DNA from: Tubulanus polymorphus
Taxonomy: Eukaryota > Nemertea > Palaeonemertea > Tubulaniformes > Tubulanidae
DNA: 64,000 bases
Reading direction: 5' to 3'
Assembly: GCF_964204645.1 (NCBI RefSeq)
Contig: NW_027437457.1
Location: 34,127 to 98,126 of the forward strand
Shown: positions 29,814 to 42,477 of the stretch, in pieces
Position numbering within the stretch: position 1 is the stretch's first letter
Layout of the letters: every line of letters starts with the position of its first letter
Notes under the pieces: model-generated
Databases searched by the model: none
Told to the model about the DNA's origin: nothing
What the model saw: only the letters and a program-made list of their open reading frames with translations
Made by a program: the position numbers and the translations under genes

Positions 29814-31526
29814 ACTACGGACCAGTGAACTGTGGAGAGGGATATCGATTGTCGAGATCTGTATTCAATTAATTATCTGTATTTTAAACTATGATCTCTG
29901 TATTATCATAATTATTATTATTATTATTTTGAATATTTAGTTTTAAAAAGAGTCTCAGGTTTTTAGTATAAAAAGAAAATACACACAACACACAGAATTC
30001 GCTGATATTTTATTTTTATTATAGCGAAAAATGTGCATTTAATTAAACAAAAAAAAGCCTTAAAAAACACCGACATGGCTCAGGGTAATCATCAATATAG
30101 ACAGGTGTATTTAAGCGGTTTCTTTGATTTCAGTTTTTGGATTTTGTGCCAAAATGTTTGTTATTATTGTAAATAGATAAATATAGGATGTTATTAACAT
30201 ATTTAATATGTAGATTTATCAATGGACATGACATCAGGACTGTGGGGGTGTAATGTGCTGCCATCTATTATTAAACCATGTAAACACTGAATTGTCTGGA
30301 ATATAATTCCGAAATGTAGTTCTATTTTCAGGGTCTAATTGTATCTCGGTATTTCGGGTGTTTTTGTTTTCTGTCTTTTACAAATTTAATCAATTCTATT
30401 TTTTAAAAAAGAAATGAATTTTTTACACACAGTCTGATCTAGTATTGCCCTCTATAGGAGGATTATTGTACTGTTTTATTGTTCTACCTCGATTTTATAT
30501 TTTCATTTTAAAGTTAATCTCCCTATGAGAGTTTCAGTGACTCCCCGAGACGGTCAGTGACTCCCAGAGTGGAAGTTTCAGTGACTCTCTGAGACGGTCA
30601 GTGACTCCCAGAGTGGAAGTTTCAGTGACTCCCCGAGACGGTCAGTGACTCCCAGAGTGGAAGTTTCAGTGACTCTCTGAGAATGAGTCATTTGTAGTCC
30701 TGTTTTAGATGTTTCGCCAGTAAACTATAAATCATATATTTGTTTGTGAGTCGACACAAGTAAAACTACTGTTAATCATAATTTCCTCTATTTCTCATTT
30801 CCTGAAGTCGTATTTCTTAGATTTCTCAGGTTCTGATCTCAGACATGTTTTTACTGAGTTAGTTCGTTGGTTAGGGTTAGTGTAGTAGAATACACCTAGT
30901 TAATAATTTAGGGTTTGATTCATGGTTTTAGGAATATCTAGTTTTAGTCCCTTTTCAGTGAGTGCAGTTTCTTCAAAAAGCCAAATGTTTATTTTAGTCA
31001 TGAAATTTCACCTTCATTTGATGAAGACTTTAAAAAGAACTTGTACTAAAGTACTTATTCATTTAGAAATATATCGATCTGAATCTTAATAAAATTCAGC
31101 TTTTTAGTGTTTTGTTTTTTTCTGGCGCATCGTGTCCGTTTCCAACCAGAGGATTTGACTAAGAACCGGACCTATTTCCAATGGAACGGGTTTCGCTTTG
31201 ATCCACTAGATGGCGACACGGACGCCTTAGAAACATGTAAACAAACTGAGGAGTCGGTGCGAGAGACTACAAAAAATAGCAGCAAACTTGTTCGCACGAA
31301 AGGCGCCAGTTAAAAACAAGCGGTAATAATTAAATACCAGTTAATTACTAATTAATGTACATTGTTAGATTGTGTATCAATATTCTTTATATTTCCTCCT
31401 CATATTTGTATACATTTAACTCGAGTTTATTACATTGTATACAAATTATAGATTGAACAACCAGCTGGGTAGTGACAGATAGACAGCAGGTTCAGAGTGA
31501 CAGACAGACAGATAGACAGCAGCAGG
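29814..31526 (+). other. Receptor 3' UTR and intergenic DNA
   Basis: AT-rich; a polyadenylation signal AATAAA lies near 31088. The ORF at 31107-31313 has no acceptor or family resemblance and I leave it out. A CTCF-like CCACTAGATGGCGA (13 of 14) is at 31203-31216. The last 80 bases before 31527 (GACAGACAGATAGACAG repeats) are probably the 5' UTR of the filament gene. Confidence 0.45.
30530..30690. repeat. Tandem repeat in receptor 3' UTR
   Basis: Three to four copies of a roughly 60 bp unit (GTTTCAGTGACTCCCCGAGA ... CGGTCAGTGACTCCCAGAGT). Confidence 0.85.
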
Positions 31527-34500
31527 ATGATGTCTCACACATACACCACGACTAACACCACGACTGGCGGCGGAGGTTCGGGTTCGAACTCTTGGAGTAG
31601 GAATCATGAACGTCATGAATTACAGCGTTTAAACGACCGTTTGGCTTCTTACATTGAAAATATCAAAAACCTACAGAATCAGGGAAATCAAATTGATTCT
31701 TCTGCATTTGTGAATTCTGTCCAAATACTCGAGGGTGAGATGGGTGAATTAAAGAGAATGTATGAAGAGGAACTGAATTCATTGAGGTTCGATATTTCGC
31801 AGGATTTTTGATATTTCATTTATGCATATTTCATTGATTTGATATATCAATTAAAACTGGTTTCGTTATTTAGGCTGAAATTGGACGAAGATCTGAAAGA
31901 GAAAAATCACTGGAAAATTCAGGCGAATAAAAATCAGGCTTCACAACAACAATTTCAAGATCGGTAAGATACAAATTCGGAGGGGGGCCGAGCGGGGTCG
32001 GGGGAGGGGGGTAGCCTGATCGAACTGCTAATTGTTGTTTATTATTATAGTTTTGCCATTGAAGCTGATAAATACAGGAAGGCAATCGATGAAATAAATG
32101 GACTTCAACGATTATTAAGTCAAAAAGATGGAGAATTATTAGAATTAAAGATGGCTGCCATGGCACCTATAGACGAACTGGCTCAAATAAAACGAGATTA
32201 TGAAGTCGCGATTCGAGAGGCTGAGAATTATAAACGAAGGTTCGTGTAATTAAACCCATCGTTAAACTCTAGAATTAGAATTTCTGTTCTAGGAGTATGT
32301 TTTAATCTATAGGTACGATCATGAACAGAAGTTACGTCAGGATTTAGACGACCAACTTCATCAACTTCATAAAAAAGTCGAATTTGATTCAGCAGTTCGT
32401 GATAAAGTGAGTACCAATATACACCACCAGATGGCATTACTAACAGTCAGTTATTTTTAGATTTTCGTATCTAAATATGAAACAAGTTTGAAATAATGAG
32501 ATTCATTTTCTAAGTCAGTGTTTGATATAAGTTTTTAATTGAAATCTTGAAGGAATTGAAATGCTGTAATCGAGTGACCACTAGCGACACCTGGTGTAAT
32601 ACTCACTTGCCACAGTCCCTATATAATACGGTATATTGAATTGTAGGCGGCCGATGAAATGAAAGGAAGATTAGAATTATCAACGAATACGATATTAAAT
32701 CTGGAATCTCGCTTGAGAGAAGTATCGAAAACTGACGGAAATATCGGAGATAAATTACAACAAATACGAAAAGCGGCCGAGGACGAAATATTGAAATATC
32801 GAACGGAATTAGAGGAGAATTTCAATAGAACAGTCAGTATTCATATTATAGTCTGTTTCATGTTTATAGTATTAATACTATAGTCTGTTTCATGTTTACA
32901 GTATTAATACTATAGTCTGTTTCATTTTTACAGTATTCATACTATAGTCTGTTTCATGTTTATAGTATTCATATTATAGTCTGTTTCATGGTCATAGTAT
33001 TCATATTATAGTCTGTTTCATGTTTATAGTATTCATATTATAGTCTGTTTCATGTTTATAGTATTCATACTATAGTCTGTTTCATGTTTATAGTATTCAT
33101 ATTATAGTCTGTTTCATGTTTATAGTATTCATATTATAGTCTGTTTCATGTTTACAGTATTCATACTATAGTCTGTTTCATGTTTATAGTATTCATAATA
33201 TAGTCTGTTTCATGTTTATAGTATTCATATTATAGTCTGTTTCATGTTTACAGTATTCATACTATAGTCTGTTTCATGTTTATAGTATTCATATTATAGT
33301 CTGTTTCATGTTTATAGTATTCATACTATAGTCTGTTTCATGTTTATAGTATTAATACTATAGTCTGTTTCATGTTTATAGTATTCATATTATAGTCTGT
33401 TTCATGTTTATAGTATTCATATTATAGTCTGTTTCATGTTTACAGTATTAATACTATAGTCTGTTTCATGTTTACAGTATTCATATTATAGTCTGTTTCA
33501 TGTTTACAGTATTCATACTATAGTCTGTTTCATGTTTAGTGTTGATAAATTTTCAGGTGATTTCATTGAAATGTCAAATCGACCGCGATACAAAATCAAA
33601 CGGAGATTTAACCAATGAGAACGCTCGATTACAATCTATTATCGATGACTTAAATGGAAAAATTGCTCAACTCGAAGGACAGGTAAAAAACACTGCACAG
33701 TTCTGAGACGGGGGGTTAGAAAATGCTGAGATTGTTTATAATCGATACCGTTTTCACTATTTATAGATCAGTGGATTGAAACAAGACAATGAGAATTTGA
33801 ACACGGCGCTAATGACTGAACGTAATCGAACGTCAGAGAAAATACGTTCATTACGAGAGAATCTCACTCAATTACAACAACAGTTAATTATAAACACCAA
33901 ACAGAACACCGGCTCTGATACGTTCATTCCTATCAAACATGAAATAGAAGCTTATAAAGTTTTATTAGAAGGTGAAGAAAAAAGGTGTGTATAATTCAAT
34001 CCCTTGTACCCCCTCTCTCTTCTCGCTTATTCCTCATTCCACCTCTCTCTCAGCCTAACCGTGGTTATATTTTAAATACAATTGTTTACTTTGTAGGATT
34101 CATTGTCCACTTGGAATGACTGAGCAGATAGGACTGACCAGTTCGGCTGGTCAGCTGGGATTGACCAGTTCCGCTGGTCAGCTGGGACTGACCTCTTCAG
34201 CTGGTCAGATAGGACTAACCAGTTCGGCTGGTCAGATAGGACTAATCGGTGGTCCATCAGCCCAGCTTGGACTAGGGTTAACCGGTGGTCAATCAGCCCA
34301 GCTTGGACTAGGGTTAACCGGTGGTCAATCAGCCCAGCTTGGACTAGGGTTAACCGGTGGTCAATCAGCCCAGCTTGGACTAGGGTTAACTGGTGTTAGT
34401 GGTAACTATGTGAGTGGAATTGTACCTATTGAAGAACCACATGTACAGTAAGTATACACACCTCCTTCATCTCCTCCTCATTTCTCTCTTCAGCCTCCTC

Positions 34501-37207
34501 TTTATCTCCTCGCTCCTCTCGTCAGTCTCCTCTTCATCTCCTCATTTCTCTCTTCAGCCTCCTCTTTATTCTGGATTGTTCTATATTATCAGGTATGACT
34601 CCGCTCAGAATCGAGCTGATATGAAGAAGATATCGATACTAGGTGGCGCTACTGATAAATTAGAGCGGACTGAAGTTCAATCAGCCCCGGCAGGTTAGTA
34701 CTCTTATATCAATACAATACAATGAATATTTATTTGGTGGTGGTCGCTCGCTTTACTAATTACTACTTAGTTGGGTCAAGTTTCAAGGTGAGGGGTTGAT
34801 GTAAGGGGGAGGGGGTGTTTAAGTGGAGTTCAGTGGGCTGGTAAGTCGAGGGGGGGGGGGGTAAGTCGAGGGGGGTGTAAGTCGAGGGGGGTGTTTAAAC
34901 CCCGTATGATGGTGTATTAATTTACAGCAGTATCAGCAGCACGGTCTCGTCACCGTGGCGACAGCAGCAACAGACGGAATATAGTCCCTACGTCGCTAGG
35001 TGAAGGACGCGATTATTTCGATGAAATGTTTCGTGATTTAACTCGCACTACTTTGATGCGTCCTGCTGTATGTGTTACAGATACGCCACCTATTGGTCAT
35101 CGACCGTCCAGTTCTACGTCACATGACTACACTAACGCTACCTCAACGTACGTATATATATATATATATACGCTTGCTCCGGTGTTGGTTCACGCGCTAT
35201 ACGCGTGTATGGTTTCTATAGTTACCGTACATACAATTGACGCTTCGCTAAATGCTTTTGAAATTGGTTTTGATTTTTAGTAGCGTTTGTGACGTGAAGA
35301 TTTTAGAAGTTCATCCGCAGGGAAAATATATACGACTTCAAAACTGTTCTAATAACAAGGTCAGTTAATTATTGAAATCCTGCTGGTTCTTCTCAGTTTG
35401 AAGAGGTGTTTATCTAAACTGATTGGAATTTTCAATATTTGTCAATCTATTTTTGATAGTAAAAACGTTCCAAACTTATAGGCGCGCACGTGACTCTTAA
35501 AGGATCTATTGCCTTCACCTCATATTTCACTGATCGGTTTTGTTTACAGGATGTTGAATTTGGAGGTTATATGATACAACAGAATGTCGGGGGAAACCCG
35601 GTAGCCGTTTATAGATTCCCGCCGAGAGTAAAGTTTATGTGTAACGATACGATCACAGTTTGGTCCGGAAATAACGACCCTATTTTACACGAACCTCCGA
35701 CTGATTTTGTGTTTAAAGAACAACAGAAATGGGGAACTGGACCGGAGTGTACGACTATACTGTGTAAACCTAACGGACAGGTCAATATACCGATACTATT
35801 CAATTATACCGATGTCTTTCTTATAAAGTTGCTATAGTTAACTGATTACTGATTGTAGGCGGTTGCCTGGACGACGGCTGCTCATAGATTTACTAAAGAC
35901 GCGTTTGATTTGAAATCATCGTCGTCTCAGGTCGCCGACGACGACGATGACAACAATGAAACCGATTTCGAGAAAATTGAAAATACTGGCGAGATTCTAA
36001 CGGAATATCCGCAGCCGAAAATACACGAATCGGTTTATCTGAGGAGGTAACCATGACGATCGATGTAATCGGGTGACTATATTACCGTGGTGATAATATG
36101 TTGCGATTATTGTATTTATAGAGAGAAAATGGAACCACCGCTGTTAACATCGCAGAAACATCCTCATGGCCTCGATCCCCTCGCGGATTGTCATCCTCGT
36201 TCAGGTCAACAGCGCCCTCTAGTAAATGGTAATGATAACAGTAGCGTTAATCGTCAAACTCGTTCTCAATCGACGCGGCCTGATCCCGTTTACGGTAGGT
36301 ATCGCTATAGTTACGCGCGGATGGTGTCATGTTTTAGTATTATTAAATATTGATTATTTGTATTATATAGGTCAGCCGTATTCGGGCGCGTCTGCTCAAA
36401 GGATGGGTAGTTCACCATTACGTAGATATATAACTACTGATTCAACTATTCGCGGTAGTGGTCATCTCGCTAATAGAGCTGTAAGTATTTACCTTCACAG
36501 ACATCTCATCCGATTCATTGTGTTAGTTTGAGTTAGGGTACAGGGTGAGGGTGCAGGGTATGGTTAGGGTGCAGGGTATGGTGAGGGTGCAGGGTGAGGG
36601 TGCATGGTGAGGGTGAGGGTACAGGGTGAGGGTACAGGGTGAAGGTGCAGGGTGAGGGTGAGGGTACAGAGTGAGGGTGCATGGTGAGGGTGCAGGGTGA
36701 AGGTGCATGGTGAGGGTGCAGGGTGAAGGTGCATGGTGAGGGTACAGAGTGAGGGTGCATGGTGAGGGTGCAGGGTGAAGGTGCATGGTGCAGGGTGAGG
36801 GTATATTGTGAGGGATATAAAAGAAGCCAGTCACTCACCGGTGTTATATCTTGTTGCAGGCCGGTGAAATACGTTACGGTCCTCCATCTCCTCATCTATC
36901 TCCAATTCAACAGGAATTATCGCGTGTTTCTGGCTCTCAACAATCGACGCTTGTTAGATTCAGCGCTGCCTAGCAACAGGTAGGTGTATATCGATTGATT
37001 GGTTGACGAGTGACTGGCTCCGCCCACTTCATACAACTAATGCTTGTCCTCTCCATTTTACAGGAAGTACAAGAAACAGCGCCCCCTCCCAGCGCGTTCA
37101 TGAAACCGTCAAATCGATACGCTTTTGGTCGTCAACAAATAGAATCACAACATCGCTTACAATACCAGGCTCCGATACCGAGACCGCCGTTATTCTCTAA
37201 CTGGTAG
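31527..37207 (+). CDS. Intermediate filament protein with lamin tail domain
   Basis: Coiled-coil filament protein. Exons: 31527..31786, 31874..31963, 32051..32239, 32313..32406, 32647..32832, 33557..33682, 33767..33984, 34097..34447, 34593..34693, 34928..35147, 35281..35359, 35550..35780, 35859..36046, 36122..36294, 36371..36480, 36860 onward, and 37064..37207. A Gly-rich head precedes the rod start LNDRLASYIENIKNLQ (about residue 36). The rod ends at IEAYKVLLEGEEKR (about 387), roughly 352 residues, the lamin-type length. Exon 8 is a repeat (GLTSSAGQ, GLTGGQSAQLGLG). A lamin tail domain follows (about 612-735; VKILEVHPQGKYIRLQN, FMCNDTITVWSG, TILCKPNGQAVAWTTA), then a long basic tail that I think resembles LMNTD1. 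No CaaX box at the C-terminus (FSNW). Exon 16 has an in-frame TAG at 36971 before its best donor; the end is either there (909 aa) or in exon 17 (about 950 aa). Confidence 0.9.
32838..33540. repeat. 32 bp minisatellite filling filament-gene intron 5
   Basis: About 21 copies of TATAGTCTGTTTCATGTTTA + TAGTATTCATAT, starting at the fourth base of the intron (GTCAGTATTCAT...) and ending about 20 bases before the acceptor. Confidence 0.95.
34120..34400 (+). repeat. Coding minisatellite between rod and tail
   Basis: Two in-frame repeats inside exon 8: a 30 bp unit (SSAGQLGLT-type, four copies) then a 42 bp unit (GGQSAQLGLGLT-type, four copies). They code a flexible linker between the coiled coil and the lamin tail. 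Confidence 0.9.
36535..36805. repeat. GGTGCAGGGTGAGG minisatellite in filament-gene intron 15
   Basis: About 40 short units (GGGTGAGGGTGCA and GGTACAGAGTGA), open on the minus strand in two frames as a His/Pro-rich shadow. Confidence 0.9.
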
Positions 37208-37375
37208 AACACCCCTACTCCGCCCGTCAACCTGCTGGTAGAACCCCCTACATCCTCCCCTCAACATCGCTTACAATACCAGGCTCCGATACCGAGACCG
37301 CCGTTATTCTCTAACTGGTAGAACCCCCCTACTCCGCCCGTCAACCTGCTGGTAGAACCCCCTACATCCTCCCCC
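37148..37375 (+). repeat. Duplication of the last coding bases of the filament gene
   Basis: The last 60 coding bases including the stop (CATCGCTTACAATACCAGGC...), and about 50 bases of 3' UTR, are repeated once directly at about 37262-37375. Confidence 0.9.
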
Positions 37376-38436
37376 TATCCCCGTCCCGCTTGTAGACCGC
37401 TGCTTTCTCTAACTCGTAGAACCCTCTCCGGGTTCGTTTGTAGAACCCATCTCATCTAGCCCATCTAACACGTCGAAATCTATCAGAAATCATTTGACAT
37501 ACTGTGACATTAACAGTTTAACTGATCTGGATTACAATTAATACTGGTTTTAACTGATTCAGATTGTATTAAACAGGGTCAAACTGTATTTGAAACAGTT
37601 AATTATTTTTTGAGAAATTATTGAATTAATGATATTTTTGAAATCTTCTCTAGTGTTAAATGTATATTGTATATTTCTAGTGTATCTTTTAGATCAATTA
37701 TTTATCTATTGCCAAGATTTAAAGATAACTGTGATATTTATTGATTATTTATTATAGGATTAGAATTGTTATTTCTGCACGTACGGAATTTTATGTATTT
37801 CATGTATTTTGTAGTTTGTCAAAATAGTGCCATGAAATAAATAATCTACTTATTTATTTATCAGCTGTTCATTTCTATTCTTTGACTTCATTTATTTTTT
37901 TGAGGACACAATGATGAGGATATAATGAGGATGTCTTCTCACCCAGGACACAGCAATGAATAGATATGAGGATCTGACCTTGGGATGTCTTTAGATCCCA
38001 GTGCGAGGCTATTTCATATAGACATGAGGGAGTTTGACCCAGGACTGGAGTATGACATAGATGTTTTCGCCATCTATTAGAATTTTGCTGAACTAACCAA
38101 TTTCTAGAATTGACGTGAGCAATTGAGTTTCGATGCACCTATTTTCACATGCGCCATCTATCGCAAATAAAGAATAAAATGTTTTCAATGAATAAAACTG
38201 GCTGTTTTTGGTTCTGGAGAACCCTGTAATAATGTTTCCACTAACTTGTTACTGGTGGATGTTGAGATATATGGGTTCTGGGTTTCAGTCTAGTTCTGTA
38301 GTGTATTTCACTACCTCCTCCTTTCACACAGATTTCGCAAATATCTTTATCCCACTTACAAAATTAACTCGGGCGCCGCCCACACTAGTCCTGACAGAAA
38401 AAAGTTTGATGGATATTTACATCTGGAACTAGTAAA

Positions 38437-38517
38437 GTAGTACCACAGTTGTGAGTTAACTCTGAGTTAAGGCAACTCGGAGACAAATCTTAACTCACAA
38501 CTGTGGAACTGGACCCA
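38437..38517. mobile_element. Short palindromic element
   Basis: ACCACAGTTGTGAGTTAACT at the left pairs with TTAACTCACAACTGTGGAAC at the right. A MITE remnant related to the element at 23150. Confidence 0.55.
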
Positions 38518-38533
38518 ATATAACAAATCCCGG

Positions 38534-38763
38534 TAAAAGTGCAGATCCGCACCCCTCCGTGTAAACGGTTCAATCAATTACATTAAATATCATTGTTTCA
38601 GATTCAAAATTTCATCAGCAATTCGCAATCATCTGATTCGGTACATTCACATTGATTATTGCCATTGGTTAATTTTTAGATATCTTCACTAGAAAGATTT
38701 TAGCCTGGATTCTGTCATTCAGCAGATTGTGTCAATCACGAGAGGTGCGGATCTGCACTTTTA
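38534..38763. mobile_element. 230 bp MITE with 22-24 bp terminal inverted repeats
   Basis: Left end TAAAAGTGCAGATCCGCACC and right end GGTGCGGATCTGCACTTTTA are perfect inverted repeats for 20 bases, extending with one mismatch to 24. The interior is AT-rich and non-coding. Flanking CCCGG and CCCAA do not give a clear target duplication. Confidence 0.8.
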
Positions 38764-40689
38764 CCCAAATCCCCTGGGGCCGGTATTAAAGACTGTTGTT
38801 AACTTCAACCCGGGGATAACTCGCAATTCACTGTTCAGTTAGCCCCCGGGTTAAAACCGTGCTCAAGATTCACCCCTGTCCCTAATATATATTTATCAAA
38901 GTGACAATTCGTACGTAGCCTACTCATACGCAACTGTTTTAACTGTTTTGTGGGGCCTTGCATCACCCGGAGGCCCTCCTATAATCTTTATTATCAGAAG
39001 TGTATTCACTCTTTTCTTAGTCCTATTGTCTCGTGTATGACGCGCTTCTTCGAGATCGCTATACACGTCCATCACGCATAGACCCGTCCAGTGAGAGGGT
39101 AGTCGGCTACTTCAGGCTCCGATTCACAGAATGTCATCAAAAAACGACATTAAACCTTTATAAACATCCCTAAAACCTCACTCAGTAAAGTATCAAGGCT
39201 GAAACTACCCCCGACTCGATATTTCAAGAGATAACATAACAAATGCCCATCCCGCATCCCGCAGTCGCAATAGCTCCTCCCCCTATTGTAACAACACAAT
39301 AGAACACGCCACAATTGAAATATCCCGCGCACTAGCAATAGACGATATCCCCCAATTGAGATCGATTAGCCAATCAGCGGCCGCGTACTGGAGCGTGTCT
39401 GGGCTTGTCGCAGGCGCCGGGAAATTAGATTTCAGCGATACATATCGAAGTTTTAGTCGAATCGAGCGCCATCTTTCTCAATTCTGCGTGGATTTTACTC
39501 GGAAGGGAATTAAATCAATTGTAAATCGTGTAAACATTACGGAGAAATTGTTTTTGAAAGGATTTTTTCATTTGTTGAAATGAAAAAATGAACATTTTCA
39601 ACCGAACTTTGAGACAAAATGTCGTCTGATAATGTGCATATCTAAAAGACTTTGGACACGGAATTAGATTGACTATTGAACAAACGCGGGACTTGGATTA
39701 ACGCGAAATGGATCACATCGGAAACTGAGGAAAAGTTTGCAGTTCTGTAAGTTAGAAATTTCTTAATATCAAGCGACTGAAATTATGTTTTATAGGTTTA
39801 GATTTTGGGGAATTTAGTTTTTAGGTATCTTATCATTCAGAAATTCAAACGTTTTGTGAACCCGCCTGTGGGTCCGGGGTCTCTATCAACTAAACACTGG
39901 AAGCGCGGAAGATTTATGTATCTATTTTCAGGGTTTCTCTTTATTTCAGAATTTGTCTTTTTATGTAGAAAACGTAGATATGTGATTGTATTTCAGGGTC
40001 TCCCACCCTATCCCCCTTAGTTTCGCAAGGTAGGCCCACGTACATATGAGTCGCGAGACACCGCAGTTGATCATTATTTAATGTTTCAACCCCCAAAAAT
40101 AAAAGTTTTAGATTTTCCTGTAGATTATTTTGAAATAGGCTTAATATAGAATTACAACGTCATCTGTCTATAGTTGAATGCGTGATCAAAACATAATTTC
40201 AGCCGTTTTTTTACTGTGTTTTTTACGCGTGACTTAATTACATGTATTTTCTAAAGTCAATAGAACATGATGTGACGATATTAAAAATCAAATCGCTCCT
40301 CGATATAAAGATCTATATCAGGCCAGATCATCACGAATCATGCAACACCTCGGAACATTTCATATGAAAATCTGACCACACCTTTTGAATTAACACTTGA
40401 ATGTTGATCTTATTCTGTAAGAACCAACTCGTTATAGAATATTCAAATAACCCGTGCGTAGAGAAATTGTGACGATTTAATTGTTAATATCTACGAGATG
40501 AATTCAAGGCCATATTTCCTATCAATGCAATACACCTTAAATTTGCACTACTGGAAAGTGTGCGATTCCTGGTGAATATATATTCTAGTAATTTGAAAAT
40601 AAGGGATGAGCTACAGAATAAATAGTGTATCGACTACACCGGACCGGTCACCACACTGATCAGACAAACTTATTAACTCAGTCAATCGC

Positions 40690-40900
40690 TAGAGCTCCGT
40701 GGTCTAGTGGTTAGCACGCTTGACTTGCATGCCGCAGGTTGTGGGCTCGAATCCTTCTAGGGTTAGGGTTACCAACGAGCTAGGGTTAGTGTTAGGGTTA
40801 TAAAGGAGCTAGATTTAGGGCTACGACCAACCTAGGGTTAGTGTTTATGGTTGGGCAATTTTTTTGGCCGGCGAGTGTTTTTTATAGTACATAATTATAT
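40690..40900 (+). mobile_element. tRNA-derived SINE-like element
   Basis: The head at about 40690-40760 has an A-box-like TGGTCTAGTGGTTAG and a B-box-like GGGCTCGAATCC. The anticodon stem and acceptor stem do not pair, so it is not a functional tRNA. It is followed by TTAGGG-like repeats and GGCCGGCGAGTGTTT, which resembles GGGCCGGCGAGGTGTT of the SINE copies at 60.3-60.9 kb. Confidence 0.5.
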
Positions 40901-41314
40901 CACTGCATGACTAGTTTTTCAAACTGGATACATCTTTCTTTATTGCGACAAGCGGCCAAAAAATGTTATCATTCTAGTTTAGAGTAATGCAACCCATTGA
41001 CCTCAAAAATACACATACTTACTAGCGATTATTTTCTATTAATAGGTATAGGTGCTACTAAGATTTATTGATTTTGAACACGAATCATTCCTTTATCCAG
41101 TTGAGCCAGACCTTTTGAGAACTCATCTCAGATCAGTTTTCAAAAGGTCTGAAAGACCTGTAATATATGTATTGATAATACTGGATTCTGTAGATAATCT
41201 TTGATATAAAAATCCTCCGATCGTGAATATATTATAATACGATATTATTGATAGGGATCATTTCGATACAGTTTTCCTGGTAAAAGGTTTACAATAACCC
41301 CCGAAGTTTTGTAA

Positions 41315-41490
41315 TTGGTGATGTATATAGGAGATATATACGAGGTGTATTGGAGATGTATTGGTGATGTATATAGGAGATATATACGAGGTGTATTGGA
41401 GATGTATTGGTGATGTATATAGGAGTTATATACGAGGTGTATTGGAGATGTATTGGTGATGTATATAGGAGTTATATATAAGAGGTGTAT
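41315..41490. repeat. Tandem repeat of about 46 bp
   Basis: Four copies of GATGTATATAGGAGATATAT + ACGAGGTGTATTGGAGATGT + ATTGGT. Confidence 0.85.
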
Positions 41491-42477
41491 TAGAGATGTA
41501 TCGGGTATTCAATGCATGAAGGAGGGGCTCCTTTTTTGAGGTGCCCTTAAAATGCGTTTTTTCATTTTTTACAGTAATATACACTAATCTCCTCCTGGGA
41601 GAACACGAAAATTTCAATATTTCCTGCGAGAGGACCCCCAACAAAATTCCAGTAGCTTCGCGCGCTTATCACTGATCGCCGCATCGCGTGGGGCACTTCA
41701 TTACTTTTGTATATTTCCGGCTCCGTCCTGGCAAACAGAGAAAAATGAATAAAATTTCGTTATTCATTCATATCAACAAAAAAAGAAAAAAGTCTCGGAC
41801 CTAAAAATCGCGCAAATCAAACTGGCGCTGGTTGTCTGGACCTCACCTCTCTAGGGTCACGTAAAACACGATGAACACTTCAAATTATGAGTCATATCTA
41901 TTTCATTTTTCATATAAATTAATTGAGAAACCCTTTCAATCATACATACATCACTGGAAAGCGCACTACTTAATATTGATAGAACTCAGGTGGACTGTTA
42001 AATGAATGTAGCACTCCGATTAATCAATCCATCGCTGCAGTTTTATTGTCAGCGCATTCCGATAGATGGCGAGTGAGTGAATTACTGTAACACATTCGTC
42101 CGGATCGATATTTTTTTCTCCGCTTATATCGAGACGATGGCTATTGTAGTCCTCCATATTCTCTCGTTTGCCTCAGTCAAATGTAGTTACCTCAATCCTC
42201 TGAATGAATCCAACTACTTCAATAATCAAACAGATTCAACAAACATTTTATGGACATCTGTATTTTAGATTTTTATTAATAAATAACATGAATTTATTTA
42301 CAATGTTGTGATATGTACAAACAATGCACATTAAATTAGAGCAATTAAAATGTGAAAAGGTCAACTATTCAACAAAATCCAATAGAAAAATATTACATAC
42401 TTTCAACCGTGAAATTCATTCGTACAACACTTTATCAATAGATGGCGTCACATGACAGTCGATATCGCTAGGGGGCG

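Larger units (their letters stand above)
37208..42477. other. Convergent intergenic region
   Basis: 5.3 kb between the filament gene and the minus-strand KIAA2013 orthologue. Apart from the elements listed separately I see no supported gene. AATAAA-type signals near 37834 and 38165 suit the filament gene; the minus-strand 3' UTR of KIAA2013 probably occupies 42260-42477. ORFs of 60-90 codons (39356, 39805, 41426, 42077) lack splice context or family resemblance. Confidence 0.5.

Noticed and set aside
31107-31313. 68-codon plus-strand ORF
   Set aside because: No family resemblance, and it lies between the receptor poly(A) signal and the filament-gene leader; low-information ORF.
40690-40760. 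Functional tRNA gene
   Set aside because: A- and B-box-like sequences are present, but the acceptor and anticodon stems do not pair; I read it as a tRNA-derived SINE head.
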